Source of the DNA: Erythroxylum novogranatense
Lineage: Eukaryota > Streptophyta > Magnoliopsida > Malpighiales > Erythroxylaceae
DNA: 64,000 nt
Direction: 5' to 3'
NCBI GenBank assembly: GCA_029891385.1
Contig: CM057233.1
Location: 9,489,460 to 9,553,459 of the forward strand
Within the stretch, counting starts at the first letter, position 1. Every line of letters begins with the position of its first letter. Below, one piece after another: positions 12,601 to 22,339 of this stretch. The position numbers and the translations under genes were made by a program. Under the pieces are notes generated by a model. That model made no database searches, had not been told where the DNA came from, and saw only the letters and a program-made list of their open reading frames with translations.

Positions 12601-13014
12601 TAAAAAAGAGTGCTTACTATTGATTTAGTGACAACATTACTAGCTAAAGTAGCAAATTTGATGAATCAAACAAATAGCCTAAGAGCGCTTCTTCTAGCCC
12701 ACTAAAAGTAATACAACATGGATGGGAATTTTGTAGTTAAAAAGGCTATATTAAAACTAATTTCTTCATAGTGGACAATAATAATATGAAGTAGTTAAAC
12801 TTTATGGGAGCAAAATTAGTCAAGGTGGTAATAGCCCTTACTCAAATACTTATAATCTTGGGTGGATTTCCTAAATTTCTCTTAGTCAGGTAATCAAATG
12901 AGAGCATAAGGACCACTAAGATTTTAGCAAGATTTGTTAGGTTTATTGGAATCAAATACGGATAAGCTAATAAATGTGTTAAATTCCAAGTTCACAATCC
13001 AAGATGAGAGCTAG

Positions 13015-13215
13015 AAGAGGATGAAAGCTAAGTTCGACCAAATTGTAGAATATCATGCATCTTCCATCCATAATTTGAAGGTTCAAGCAAGGCAGCTCAC
13101 AAATGCATTATTTATACAAAGTTTGGGGAGTCTCACAAGAAATAAAGAGTCTAATCTAAGGGAGAAATTAAAGGACATCACACTTAGAAGTGGGAAACAG
13201 TTGGAAGAATAAACC
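13015..13215 (+). pseudogene. gag: Athila-type gag C-terminus
   Basis: An open stretch of 63 codons ends in ITLRSGKQLEE. The ITLRSGK motif is a signature of Athila/Tat gag C-termini just before the protease. The interval 12600-13015 between this and the gag core is too decayed to read, but holds fragments in the same orientation. Confidence 0.78.
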
Positions 13216-13369
13216 AAAAAAAGATTGAATCCCACCATGAAGGAAGCCAAGAGAAAGAGAACAACAAGGAAGATAAGAAAGAAGAACCACCATATTTCCC
13301 ACCACCTCCATATGTTCCTCAAATCCCATTCCCATAAAGGCTGAAGAAGAATCAAATGGATGCATAATT

Positions 13370-13960
13370 TGTAAAGTTTTTAGAGAAGTTGAAGAAATTG
13401 CAAATTAACTTATCCTTTGTGGAAGCTTTGGTGAACATGCCGAAGTACATAAAGTCTCTTTGAGATATCCTATTAAACAAGCGAACTTGGGAGGATAATC
13501 AAACGATTTCCTTAGCAAAGAGTTGCAGCTCTATAATTACTAACCACATGCACCCAAAATTGAAAGATCCAGGGAGTTTTACTATATCCTGTGCAGTTTG
13601 TAATTTAGAATTTTCTAAGTGCTTAAATGAATTAGGCACAAATATTAATCTTACAAATTTATTTATTTTCAAGAAATTAGGCTAGGAGATGTGAAGTCAA
13701 TATAACTCATTTAGGTGGTTGATCAATTAAAAGAGAAACCATTCAGCATGATGGATGATGTGCTAGTCAAAGTAGACAAGTTTATTATTCTTGTAAATTT
13801 CATAGTGTTAGTCTTTGAAGAGGATTGAAGCTATCCACTAATTCTTAGTAGACCATTCAAAAATACAAAAAGAGCATTATTGGATATACATCAAGGGAAA
13901 TTGAGTCTTTGGATTAGTAATGAATAGATTAAGTTTATCATGACTAAAGTCTTGGTAAAT
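13370..13960 (+). pseudogene. pro: Athila-type aspartic protease region (decayed)
   Basis: Fragments in order match the Athila protease domain: FVEALVNMPKYIKSL (about 13418), a LKDPGSFTISC motif (13560-13595), an NELGTNINL segment at the catalytic DLGASINL position (13627-13655), and a DDVLVKVDKFI...SRPF segment (13755-13860). The active-site Asp (DLGAS in the family) reads ELGTN here, and several stops and frame shifts are present. The enzyme would be inactive. Confidence 0.78.
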
Positions 13961-14149
13961 CCAAAGGATGGCAACTATTGCAAAATACTTAATATAGTAG
14001 AAGAGTGTGTAAAAGAGTAAAAGGAGAACCACAAAGAAGATGTTGATGTTGAGTATGTGGAAGATAATGAAGAGTTAGAGAAGAGGGAGGAGTTGGGTAA
14101 AAAATCAAAGTAGGAAATCTTAGTAAGGCCAAAAGCACCCATACCACCT

Positions 14150-15330
14150 TCCATTGAGAAACCACCTACTCTAAAGTTTAAACCCTTACCCATACACCTT
14201 AGATATACCTATCTAGATGAGGGTCATACTTTACCTATAATAATTTTAAAAAAACTAGATGGGAAACAAGAAAAGAGACTAGTATGCACAATTGAAAGAG
14301 GATGAGAGCCATGGGATGGGATGACAAATTTTAGACACAAAAGATATAAGTCTTAATATGGTGATAAGTAGGATCAACCTTGATGAAGGTTATATGGCTA
14401 TAAAGTAGAGACAAAGAAGGCTAAACCCTCATATGAAACAAGTGGTCAAGAAGGAAGTAATAAAGCTCTTGAATACAAATATTGTTTACCCTATTTTGGA
14501 TAGTTAACGAGTTTTTCCAAAACAATATGTGCCAAAAAAAGAGGGATGATAGTGATGGAAAGTGAAAAAAGGTGAGTTGATCACTCAAATAGTTATAGGT
14601 TGAAAACTATCCACTTATTATAGGAAGAAAAACACAGTAACTAAGGAGGATCACATTCCTATATCGTTCATAGATCAAATGATTGACAGAGTGTCCGGAC
14701 ACGCATTCTATAGTTTTCTTGATGGATATTTACGATACAACTAGATTTTTTTATCTATCGGAAAGACTATAAGAAGAACACTTTTAAATGTTCTTATGGA
14801 ACATTTGCTAATAGATAGATGTTGTTTAAGCTTTGCATTGCACTAGCAACTTTTCAAGGTGCATGCTGCCAATATTTATGGATATAAGTGAGGACATTAT
14901 GGAAATTTTTATGGATGATTTATTGGTCTTTAAAGATTTTTTTTATCATTATTTGACAAATTTTGATAGAGTTGTTCAAAGATGTGAGGAATCACATTTG
15001 GTTCTAAATTGTAAGAAATACACACGAGGGTGTATTTTTAGCACATAAAATGTCATACCAAGGTACAAAATTGGATAGAGCCAAAACAGAGGTTATTAAG
15101 AAGCTTCCACCACCAACTAATGTCAAAGGCCTGTGTGCAATTTTGGGACATGTAAGATTCTAACCTTGATTCATTGAGGACTTCTCTCTTATAGCTAGAA
15201 ATCTAACTAATTTGTTAGTTAAGGATGCATCTTATAATTTTGATGATAAATTTTTAATTGTTTTTAACAAGTTAAAGGAGGCATTCATTTAAGCAACCAT
15301 ATTACTGCCACTAGATTGGTCTTTATCATT
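14150..15330 (+). pseudogene. RT: Athila-type reverse transcriptase (decayed)
   Basis: The domain that copies element RNA into DNA is recognisable in pieces: TYLDEGHTLPIII (about 14205), RRLNPHMKQVVKKEVIKLL (14414-14475), DHIPISFIDQMIDRVSGHAF (14650-14705) with FLDGY after it, and the catalytic segment IMEIFMDDLLVF (about 14895-14930) followed by QRCEESHLVLNCKK (14980-15017). The YxDD/FMDD catalytic box survives, but many stops and shifts lie around it. Order and spacing match Athila pol. Confidence 0.85.
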
Positions 15331-15690
15331 TGAGGTTATGTGTGATGTTGGTGATCAAGTGGTAACATATGTGTTAGGTAACAAAAGGACAAAATGTTAC
15401 ATGCTATCTACTATACAAGAATCACTTTAATATGAGACTAACTGAATATGAGTCTAATTGAATTGCACAACTATTGAAAATGAGTTACTATCAGTGGTAT
15501 TCACTTGTGACAACTTTTAATCTTATCTTTTAGGGTCTAAGGTGATTATTTATACTGTGACATTAAGATATCTCTTCACCAAGAAAGATGCAAAACTGAC
15601 ACTTATTTGATTGGTTCTGTTTCTACAAGAATTTGATATAGAAATTAGAGGCTAGAAGGGAGCAAAAAATTTAGTGACTGATCACTTATT
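15330..15690 (+). pseudogene. RH: Athila-type RNase H (decayed)
   Basis: This domain degrades RNA in the RNA-DNA hybrid. Visible fragments: LSVVFTCDNF (about 15488), SYLLGSKVIIYT (15520-15555), FTKKDAKLTLI (15577-15607), FLQEFDIEIRG (15620-15650) and a NLVTDHL segment at the usual end of the domain (15668-15690). Stops interrupt it. It directly follows the RT and precedes the integrase. Confidence 0.8.
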
Positions 15691-15768
15691 ACATCTTAAA
15701 GGAGGGGAGGTGTAATAGGGAGAAGAAATTACATCTTAAAAGAGGGGAGGTGAAACAGGGCGAAGAAA
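15688..15768 (+). repeat. Tandem duplication, ~39 bp x 2
   Basis: A segment starting TTACATCTTAAARGAGGGGA and ending GAAGAAATTA occurs twice head to tail at the RNase H-integrase junction. The copies differ at a few bases. Confidence 0.85.
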
Positions 15769-15769
15769 T

Positions 15770-17050
15770 TAATGACCAAAATTTGATGAATCCTTGATGA
15801 TGATAAACCACATTTTTGTTCCATGGTATGGTAATATAGCAAATTATGTTATAGATGGTATACTCCCCTTTAATTTGTCTTATCAACAAAGAGAGAGGTT
15901 TTTGTATGAGTGTATTCACTATTTTATGTTGATTGGTTAATAAACTAGTATTGTATAAATTTTATGTTGATTGGTTAATAAAGAGACGTGTTCTAGAAAA
16001 GGAGATTTGAAAATACTAACTCATTGTCATAATTCTACTTATGCAAGGAATTATGGAGTGAATAAGATGCCAACTTGACTATTAGAATGTGAATTCTATT
16101 ATCCTAACTTGTTCAAAGATGCTTGTGAGTATGTGATGTAATGGGATAAATGCTAAAAAATGGGGAGTATTTCAAAGAGAGATGAGATGGCTCTTTTTAA
16201 CATCTTAGAGGTTAAAGTCTTTGACATATAGGGATTATATTTCATATGACCTTTTCTATATTCCATAGGGAACATATACGTATTGGTAGGAGTAGATGTG
16301 ATGGTAACTCTAACTAACGATGATAAAGTGGTGTAAAAATATTTATTTAGTAGATTTGGAGTTTTGAGAGCAATCATAAGTGATGGAGGAGCCCAAATTT
16401 TTAACAAAATTTTGAAGCTCTTCTTAAAAGTTATGGAGTCTATCATTGAGTGGCCACACCCTATCATCCTTAAACAAATGGCCATGTAAAGGTTGTTAAC
16501 TAGAGCTAAAAAATATTGGAAAAGATGGTTAATGATTTGAGGAAGGATTGAGCATTGAATTTTGATGATTCTTTATGGGCATTCGAATCAAATTCAACTT
16601 ATTGGTATAACACCATTTTGACTTGTTTATGGAAAATTTTGTCTCTTGCCTTTAGAGATGAGGCATAGGGCATATTAGACGATAAAGCATTTGATTGGAA
16701 GATAGTTAGTGAGAAGAGACTCTTAAAATTCAATGGATTAGAAGAGCTACGATTTAGTGCTTATGAGAATGCCATGTTGTATAAGGAAAAAATGAAATGG
16801 TGGCATAATGTTTATATTAAGAAGAAGGAATTCAATATAGGAGATGTGGATTTGCTATTCAACTAAAGGTTCAATTTGTTTTTGAGAAAGCTCATGCTAC
16901 GTTAGAGTGGTCCTTTCAAGGTAACCTAATTGTTCAAGTGTGGAGCTTTAGAATTACAGAATGCTAAAAAGGAAAAATTCAACGTTAATGGCTATAGATG
17001 CAAACTATATTTTGGAGGATTATATTCACATGAAAGGGAATTAGTTTCTT
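15770..17050 (+). pseudogene. INT: Athila-type integrase (decayed)
   Basis: Integrase joins element DNA to the host genome. Fragments fit the family: a region around 15930-16130 at the zinc-binding HHCC position (HNSTYAR, with GVNKMPT after), a core segment with RFGVLRAIISDGGAQIFN near 16350-16400, EKMVNDLRKD (16515-16550), LVYGKFCLLPLE near 16625, and a C-terminal FNVNGYRCKLYFGG near 16978-17010. The frame breaks many times. A 23-bp duplication (15923 and 15959) lies inside it. Confidence 0.75.
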
Positions 17051-17386
17051 TCCTTTCATTTGGTTAAGATATTAATATAAAATGGTCAACCTAGTGACTT
17101 TAAAATTAACATATTATATTTTAGATAGGATTTTATCATTTTTGTTGCATTATATCTTAAATTGTTAGGGATAATGTCTAGGAGGGGTCACAATTGTGCA
17201 TGTGTACAATCGTGCAAATTGGAGTAAATCACCCTTTATCATTATGTAAATTTGACACATAAGTTCTTAGTCACAATCGTGTGCCTTGTCACCATCATGA
17301 CAGACTATCCATTTATAGGCCATTGCATGATTTTTACATTTTTTCTTGTGTTCTTAGTGTTTATTTTGTAGGTATTCGTATAGAAG

Positions 17387-17416
17387 ATGGCACCTAAAAT
17401 GGAGCAACTCGTATAA
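17387..17416 (+). pseudogene. Start of post-pol ATHILA ORF (split by solo LTR)
   Basis: An ATG at 17387 begins MAPKMEQLV, resembling the MAPK-type starts of ORFs that follow integrase in Athila elements. The solo LTR 17417-20166 cuts in after ten codons, and related coding text resumes at 20172. Confidence 0.6.
17412..17416. repeat. Target-site duplication TATAA (left)
   Basis: TATAA before the LTR start is repeated exactly after its end at 20167-20171. Confidence 0.9.
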
Positions 17417-17937
17417 TGTAGCATCCCGTTACCGATGTGATGGACATATTGGTATTTGGGTCAGGATAGGAATTTATACTGCATTTATTCATTGAGTATT
17501 ATTTTGGCCTCTGATTTAAGAGGAATAGATCCTTTTGCACATGCATATGCATAGTGACATGCATTCATGATTTTTTCCGGCAATTAACTGTGATTATGTC
17601 TTGAATTGTAAATTTGTGTGAGATATGATTTATTGGGAATTAAGGGATAATTTGAATTGAATTTTTGGGATTGGAAATTGAAATTGGAGTATAGGACCTT
17701 GTGTTTTGTATTTTTGAGGATTTATAGAAATTTTTTCAAAATTTTTAGAATTTTGGTTTCGGACCGGGAAAATGTCTTAGAGACTGATGGATTAGATTCC
17801 AGTTCCGAAATTGATTGGCAAATGGCTGGAAAAATTTAGACTTGCGAGTGTAGGAATTTTTATGATAAGCCATTGAAATTTAGAGAACGAAATTAAATGA
17901 AATTGAGGACTATAATCTATAGGTTTAAATCAACCCC

Positions 17938-17950
17938 TTTATATTTATAC
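17938..17950 (+). promoter_or_regulatory. TATA-like box of solo LTR
   Basis: TTTATATTTATAC is followed by TTTAGGTTTT. The same pair, TATA-like box then TTAGGTTT, occurs at 44021 (CCTTTAAATAG) and 59211 (CTATATATAG). It probably marks the LTR promoter about 240 nt upstream of the first donor. Confidence 0.55.
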
Positions 17951-18339
17951 TTTAGGTTTTGAAATCTAAAAAGGCATTTCCTCCTAGGACAAATTTCCTC
18001 TTCTCTTCGTTGGTGATTTTCGATTCTCCCTGGTGTGTGACCTTCGATCGTTGCTTGTTGCTACCACTCCCTATGCAAAGCTTAGTTTGATTCTTGAGGA
18101 AGATGAAGAGAGTTGAGTTTTGAGGGGGAAAATCGGTGTTGGAGCTTGTTGGAGGATTTTCGGACATTTGAGATTTTAGGGTTTGATTGGTAAGTTTTAA
18201 TGGTTAAATGTTGTTATTTATTATTGTTTGATGTATTAATGAGTTTAAATGCTAGAGATGTGGGTAGTTGAGTGTGTTTAATGCTGGGTTATAGAGAGAG
18301 AAAGATGAAAAATTGATTGGAGAAGACGAAAGTCGCTTT

Positions 18340-18565
18340 GACGCGCATGACGCTGCAAGTGGCCTCGCCATGACGAAGTCATTGCGTGCTTCATGATGAA
18401 GCGGACGAAGACGCCGCTGCGAGCGTGTGGATCTTCGCCGCGACGAGTTCCTTCCCTTACGTCGCGGCGCGTCTCTTTGAAGGTGTTCGCCGCGGCGAGC
18501 GTCCTTCCACGCCTCGGCGAGCGAACCTTGTACGCCGCGACGAGAGACCCTTCATCGCGGCGAGC
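18340..18565 (+). repeat. GC-rich CpG minisatellite in LTR intron 1
   Basis: Irregularly spaced units close to GCCGCGACGAGC recur in an otherwise A+T-rich LTR. The open frames here (about 60-70 codons) are by-products of the G+C content. Confidence 0.8.
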
Positions 18566-18615
18566 TCCAATTTTTTGATGATAGGTGCTTTAGTTTTTGG
18601 GGCATAACTTATGGT

Positions 18616-18672
18616 GTAGACCTCCAATTGAGGCGATTCTTGATTCGTTATGAATTAGAGAAAGAGGTCTAC
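18616..18672 (+). other. Inverted repeat GTAGACCTC / GAGGTCTAC
   Basis: Perfect 9-bp arms are separated by about 40 bp. Homologous pairs lie at 44699/44747, 51319/51367 (one mismatch each) and about 59853/59901. Confidence 0.7.
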
Positions 18673-19093
18673 AATTGTAGCAAAGATTGAGAGTTCGAAT
18701 TTTATCTCGCAGGATTTGCAATTACCAAAAGAGATTCAATTTCAGTTCCTAGTGCAATCTAAGAGTTTTGTTTTGACAAATTGGAGTATAATTGGGGACT
18801 TGAGTGAATGAATTTGACCCAATGAATAGGCTTTCTAGGGAATTATTTTAGTGTGTATAATTTGCTAAATTGAGCCGAATTTTTGGAGCGATATGCTTTA
18901 AATCATTATGAATCAAGGGGTGCTATTGATCTAATAAATAGTGAATTTGGTTGTGAGGCAAGAGATAGCGGAATTGGAGTATAGCTTTGGAAAATCATGA
19001 ACATGCATCGTACAGCTTTGAATTAATACATGTGCATTATCGAATTTCTTTGATTGAGCATCTAGTGATGAGAATTTGTTTAAATTGTTATAG

Positions 19094-19160
19094 AGGCGCC
19101 ATTGGATCGTCAGTCCACGGATATTGCTGGGACTTCCAGGCAGTAGCTCGAAAGTTACAG
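19094..19160 (+). other. Putative LTR mini-exon (67 nt)
   Basis: It lies between ATTGTTATAG| and |GTGAGTAACCTAG, a near-ideal plant donor. The body (GGCGCC...GGGACTTCCAGGC) is conserved with 45210-45273, 51829-51892 and 60293-60357. Confidence 0.6.
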
Positions 19161-19377
19161 GTGAGTAACCTAGTTGGTTTCTCAATCTTTGTGTGTTAAA
19201 TGTTCTATGAATGTGTGAGTTGTTTGCCAATGTGAGTGCTTGTATCTGTGACATAAACGTGCTGAAAATTATGAGTAAATGCTCTGAATGCGATAAATAG
19301 AATTGATTGATATATATGTTATTGATTGAGCAAGTGTGAGTGCATGCTAGGCATGATTAAAATTGGTAAATAAACAG

Positions 19378-19588
19378 TTGTGACTGGAGCAATTAATGAT
19401 CAGAGCTTTCAGCTCGAATATCAGTGAAAGGGCCTAAGGTCGAAAGGGAATAGTGCATACCTAGAGGGCTCTCCTATCCCTAACATGAACGGGCAGTAGT
19501 GCATACCCTGAGGGCTCTCCTACTTGCCCAAAATGCAATTATTGTGTAATGTGCTCGAATCGGGATGGTATTGACGCTCAGTCACAAC
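19378..19588 (+). repeat. Hairpin array with closing stem (solo LTR copy)
   Basis: GTTGTGACT-g-GAGC at 19378 pairs with GCTC-AGTCACAAC ending at 19588, thirteen pairs with one bulge. Inside are GAGCT-TTC-AGCTC (19403-19415) and two larger hairpins: GGGAATAG...CTATCCC, and GGGCAGTAG pairing with CTACTTGCCC, each carrying GTGCATACC and GGGCTCTCC. Confidence 0.75.
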
Positions 19589-19706
19589 ACTGACATAAAA
19601 TGAGAATTGGCATGCATTATGCATCTGACTATATTGTGTAAATTGTCTGATAGTGTTTCGAATGTGTTATCGTGTGACTATGGGATATATTGTGTGTATA
19701 TGCATG

Positions 19707-19760
19707 AGTTGGGTGAACCATCGATGATGGTTTCTCATTGAGTTCGCAAACTCACCCAAC
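19707..19760 (+). other. Conserved hairpin near intron 2 acceptor (solo LTR copy)
   Basis: Perfect arms GTTGGGTGA and TCACCCAAC enclose ACCATCGATGATGGT and TGAGTTCGCAAACTCA. TTTTTCAG follows 10 nt later. Confidence 0.82.
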
Positions 19761-20166
19761 ATTGCAAATATTTTTCAGGACAGCGTTAGTAGATTCCTAG
19801 CTCCCGTGATAGATTTTTCCTGCCGTGTGAGTTCGTGGGCAAGAGAAGCGATGGCACACAGGTTGGTCAGCTGGGACGATTTTTGGGGATGACATAGTAT
19901 AGACTTTTGTATCAGTTTCCTTTTTGAGATATTGTATTCAGACTGTAGGGGACTGATAGACTTGTCTATATTTCCTTTAGTAATGTGAAATGAAAGATTA
20001 TTGTGGTTTTAAAATTTTAGTGATTTGCATAATTCGGTTTAATTGTATTGATGTCAAGTGAGTATTTAGTGATTGATTTCGTTAGTAGCACTTCCTTGCT
20101 GTGGGATATGCGTCGGAACGACCCACGGGCGTCCCGGTGCATAGCCTACGGTAAGGGGGCGCTACA

Positions 20167-20171
20167 TATAA
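20167..20171. repeat. Target-site duplication TATAA (right)
   Basis: It is identical to 17412-17416 and confirms the solo LTR ends. Confidence 0.9.
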
Positions 20172-20790
20172 AGTTTTGATACCAACGGAAAAGCAAAGGT
20201 TGCTAACAATGCTGCACGTGATTTGGCTATAGATTTTGGAGCCTTATTCCCAATCTTTTATAAGAGGAAGGTGAGAAATTATGAAAAATTCACACTAAAA
20301 TTATTGTTACACCTTGTTATTTTGATTTCCAAATTTTGTAAGAATTAGGTCTTCAAGATAAACTGGAATCTTTAAGTACTAGAATCAATTGGGAAAGTTT
20401 TATTCATTTTTATTATGTTATGTATGAATAACTTACCCTAGAATTCTATACTAATCTTATTTATGAGCCAAACAAGTCAAACAATTTTTGGTTTGGACTA
20501 AAATGGGATCCATGTAACTTATATGATAATGTTATAGAGGATATTTTTGGATTCCACAAGAACCAAAATAATATAATCCCATAAAGATTTTCAGACAAGC
20601 ACATATTGGAAGAAATTAATGGGACAAGAAGTATTTAAACCTCATAATGCACCAATTAATCTAATTAGGACTCCAAAAAAGTTATTGCTACATAAATTCA
20701 TATGTCACACCATTTTTTGAATAGTCAAAGAAATAAGTGTTCTAAAATGAAATTGTTTTTCTTTTTTTTTGTATGGTTTGCACTTCTACA
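20172..20790 (+). pseudogene. Post-pol ATHILA ORF, continuation (decayed)
   Basis: Translated pieces such as NNAARDLAIDFG, then in other frames LGLQDKLESLSTRINWESFI, LTLEFYTNLIYEP and GFHKNQNNI, resemble the conserved part of the ATHILA ORF-1-like family (the TLEFL...FGF pattern). The role of this protein is unknown; it sits after integrase, where some Athila elements carry an envelope-like ORF. Several frame breaks and stops are present. A better-preserved relative lies at 39955-41160. Confidence 0.55.
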
Positions 20791-20839
20791 TACGTCTTCA
20801 ACAAAATAGTTACTTCAATCACTAAAAAGATTAGCCATT

Positions 20840-20967
20840 TAGGTATGTGATTCTTAGTAACTGCATTAGCTCAATATCATGATATTACTATTAATGGACC
20901 AACTTAGGTATGTGATTCTTAGTAACTGCATTAGCTTAATATCATGATATTACTGTTAATAGACTAA
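20840..20967 (+). repeat. Tandem duplication, ~63 bp x 2
   Basis: A unit containing AGGTATGTGATTCTTAGTAA and the palindrome ATATCATGATAT occurs twice in direct succession with three or four differences. Confidence 0.88.
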
Positions 20968-20969
20968 CC

Positions 20970-22330
20970 TCTGTTGCTTTTGAATTTTTGAATAATACAC
21001 ACTTAAGGATGCATAAATTATGAAGTCCTATGATATGTAACTCCCCAATATAAGCTCTCAATCTATTATTAAGCATAAGAGAGGACAAACGACATCAAGT
21101 TCAGCCCCACAACAATAGCAACATGAGGAACATTAAGTGAAGAATTTGAAAAAGAAAGAGGAAGGATAAGAAAGGGTGCTAAGCAAAATTGAAGAAAACA
21201 AGAAGAATTTGAAGGGAAGAATGGATTCCTTAGAAGCATAATTGAAGTAGGTAGTGCAACAACAAAAATTACCAAACAAAGAAATTATTGAAGTATCTTA
21301 AGGTGCAAGGCGTCTAAGTTCTTCCTCCAACACACATAATCCATATAAGTGTTCTTACCTTTATTTTTTATTTCTATTTATTTTTGTTTGTTACATTATT
21401 TTATGTTTATTTTTATTGTATGTTATGTTTATATTGAGGAAATTGTGTTGTTCAAGTATGGGGATGTATATGCATTTGCATTATCAATTGTATGTGACTT
21501 TGCATTTCCATTGTGTTGGTTTTTGATTATGTGTGCATTATGTAACATTTTATTGTAAGATGTTGCATTGTGCATTGTGTGTATTTGTGTGAGTGTGTCA
21601 ATGACATGAAATTAAAAGGAATGAACTTAACTATGAGCATGATCACTTAAATTATGAAAAAAAAGCTTGTAAAGTTTGTGTTTTGAGCGTCTTTAAGATG
21701 AATATGCATGTTGATTAGAATATCGCACCTATTCTTTCATTTTATGACACTTGTTTGGACGCACTTATGATTGAATGAATTTAATTTGGTAGGCATCATT
21801 AGTAACTTTTCATGGAAATAGATTGAGTGGGAAGAAATAATATAGGTTAGAGTACAATAAAAAAAGTGGAATAATTGTACTCAAATAAATTTCTTATTCC
21901 CCTAGTCCTTTTTGAAAAAATGCAATTAATAATAGAGTTGGTAGTAGTTGTGAGTTGTGATATAGCTAAGTAACCAGGGGATATACACAATAAAATATTT
22001 TCCTTGACAACCAAGCTTGAAAGAACTTAACCTATGCTTATAATACTGGTCACTTTTAGTTTCACCCTTTCTCTTCTTGCTAGTTACGACTATCTTTGAT
22101 AGGTGCTTAATTGATTATAAAATTATTCCGTAACACTTAGCAATTATTGACATGAAATTGTTTAAGATACTCACTTTGACACATATATGATTTGAGCTAT
22201 AATTTGGAAACAAAGAAGTTAAAGTGAGTTGAAGCTTTATATTTTGGCCAATTTTTTAAGATTAATTTTTATTTGTCTTTATGGAACAACAAGAAGAAAT
22301 TAAAAGACAAGAAAGATGGAAACAAAAGGA
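20970..22330 (+). mobile_element. 3' untranslated part of Athila-type element I
   Basis: No coding text is recognisable. TTCAAGTATGGGGATG at about 21450 matches the purine-rich CAAGTGTGGGGA motif that typically follows the last ORF of Athila elements. A purine-rich run at 22285-22340 could be the PPT. The rest is A+T-rich, with nothing further visible. Confidence 0.45.
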
Positions 22331-22339
22331 AGAAGAACG

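Larger units (their letters stand above)
18190..19093 (+). other. Putative LTR intron 1 (904 nt)
   Basis: A GTAAGT donor opens it and TTATAG closes it before the mini-exon. It holds the CpG-rich minisatellite and the GTAGACCTC/GAGGTCTAC inverted repeat. Equivalent intervals occur at 44274-45209, 50916-51828 and 59466-60292. Confidence 0.5.
19161..19778 (+). other. Putative LTR intron 2 (618 nt)
   Basis: It starts GTGAGTAACCTAGTTGG and ends ATATTTTTCAG|G. A possible branch site (CTCAC) lies in the conserved hairpin about 20-25 nt upstream of the acceptor. Confidence 0.52.
17417..20166 (+). mobile_element. Solo LTR (2,750 bp) with TSD TATAA
   Basis: It begins TGTAGCATCCCG and ends GGGCGCTACA, with TATAA on both sides and no PBS, PPT or interior. 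This is the expected product of recombination between two LTRs. It belongs to the same subfamily as 58693-61728: both end CGGTRAGGGGGCGCTACA and share exon 3 text near 19790-19860. The full leader layout is clear: TATA-like box 17938-17950, donor 18190, GC-rich block 18340-18565, mini-exon 19094-19160, hairpin array 19378-19588, conserved hairpin 19707-19760 and acceptor 19771-19778. Confidence 0.93.

Noticed and set aside
13083..13365. 90-codon minus-strand frame rich in Phe and Leu
   Set aside because: It is the antisense shadow of the decayed Athila gag/protease region, whose sense reading matches known motifs.
17938..19779. A host gene 5' UTR with two introns
   Set aside because: The same structure is present in at least seven copies bounded by LTR ends and TSDs, with no coding exon behind it. 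It belongs to the LTR, although an ancient capture from a host gene cannot be ruled out.
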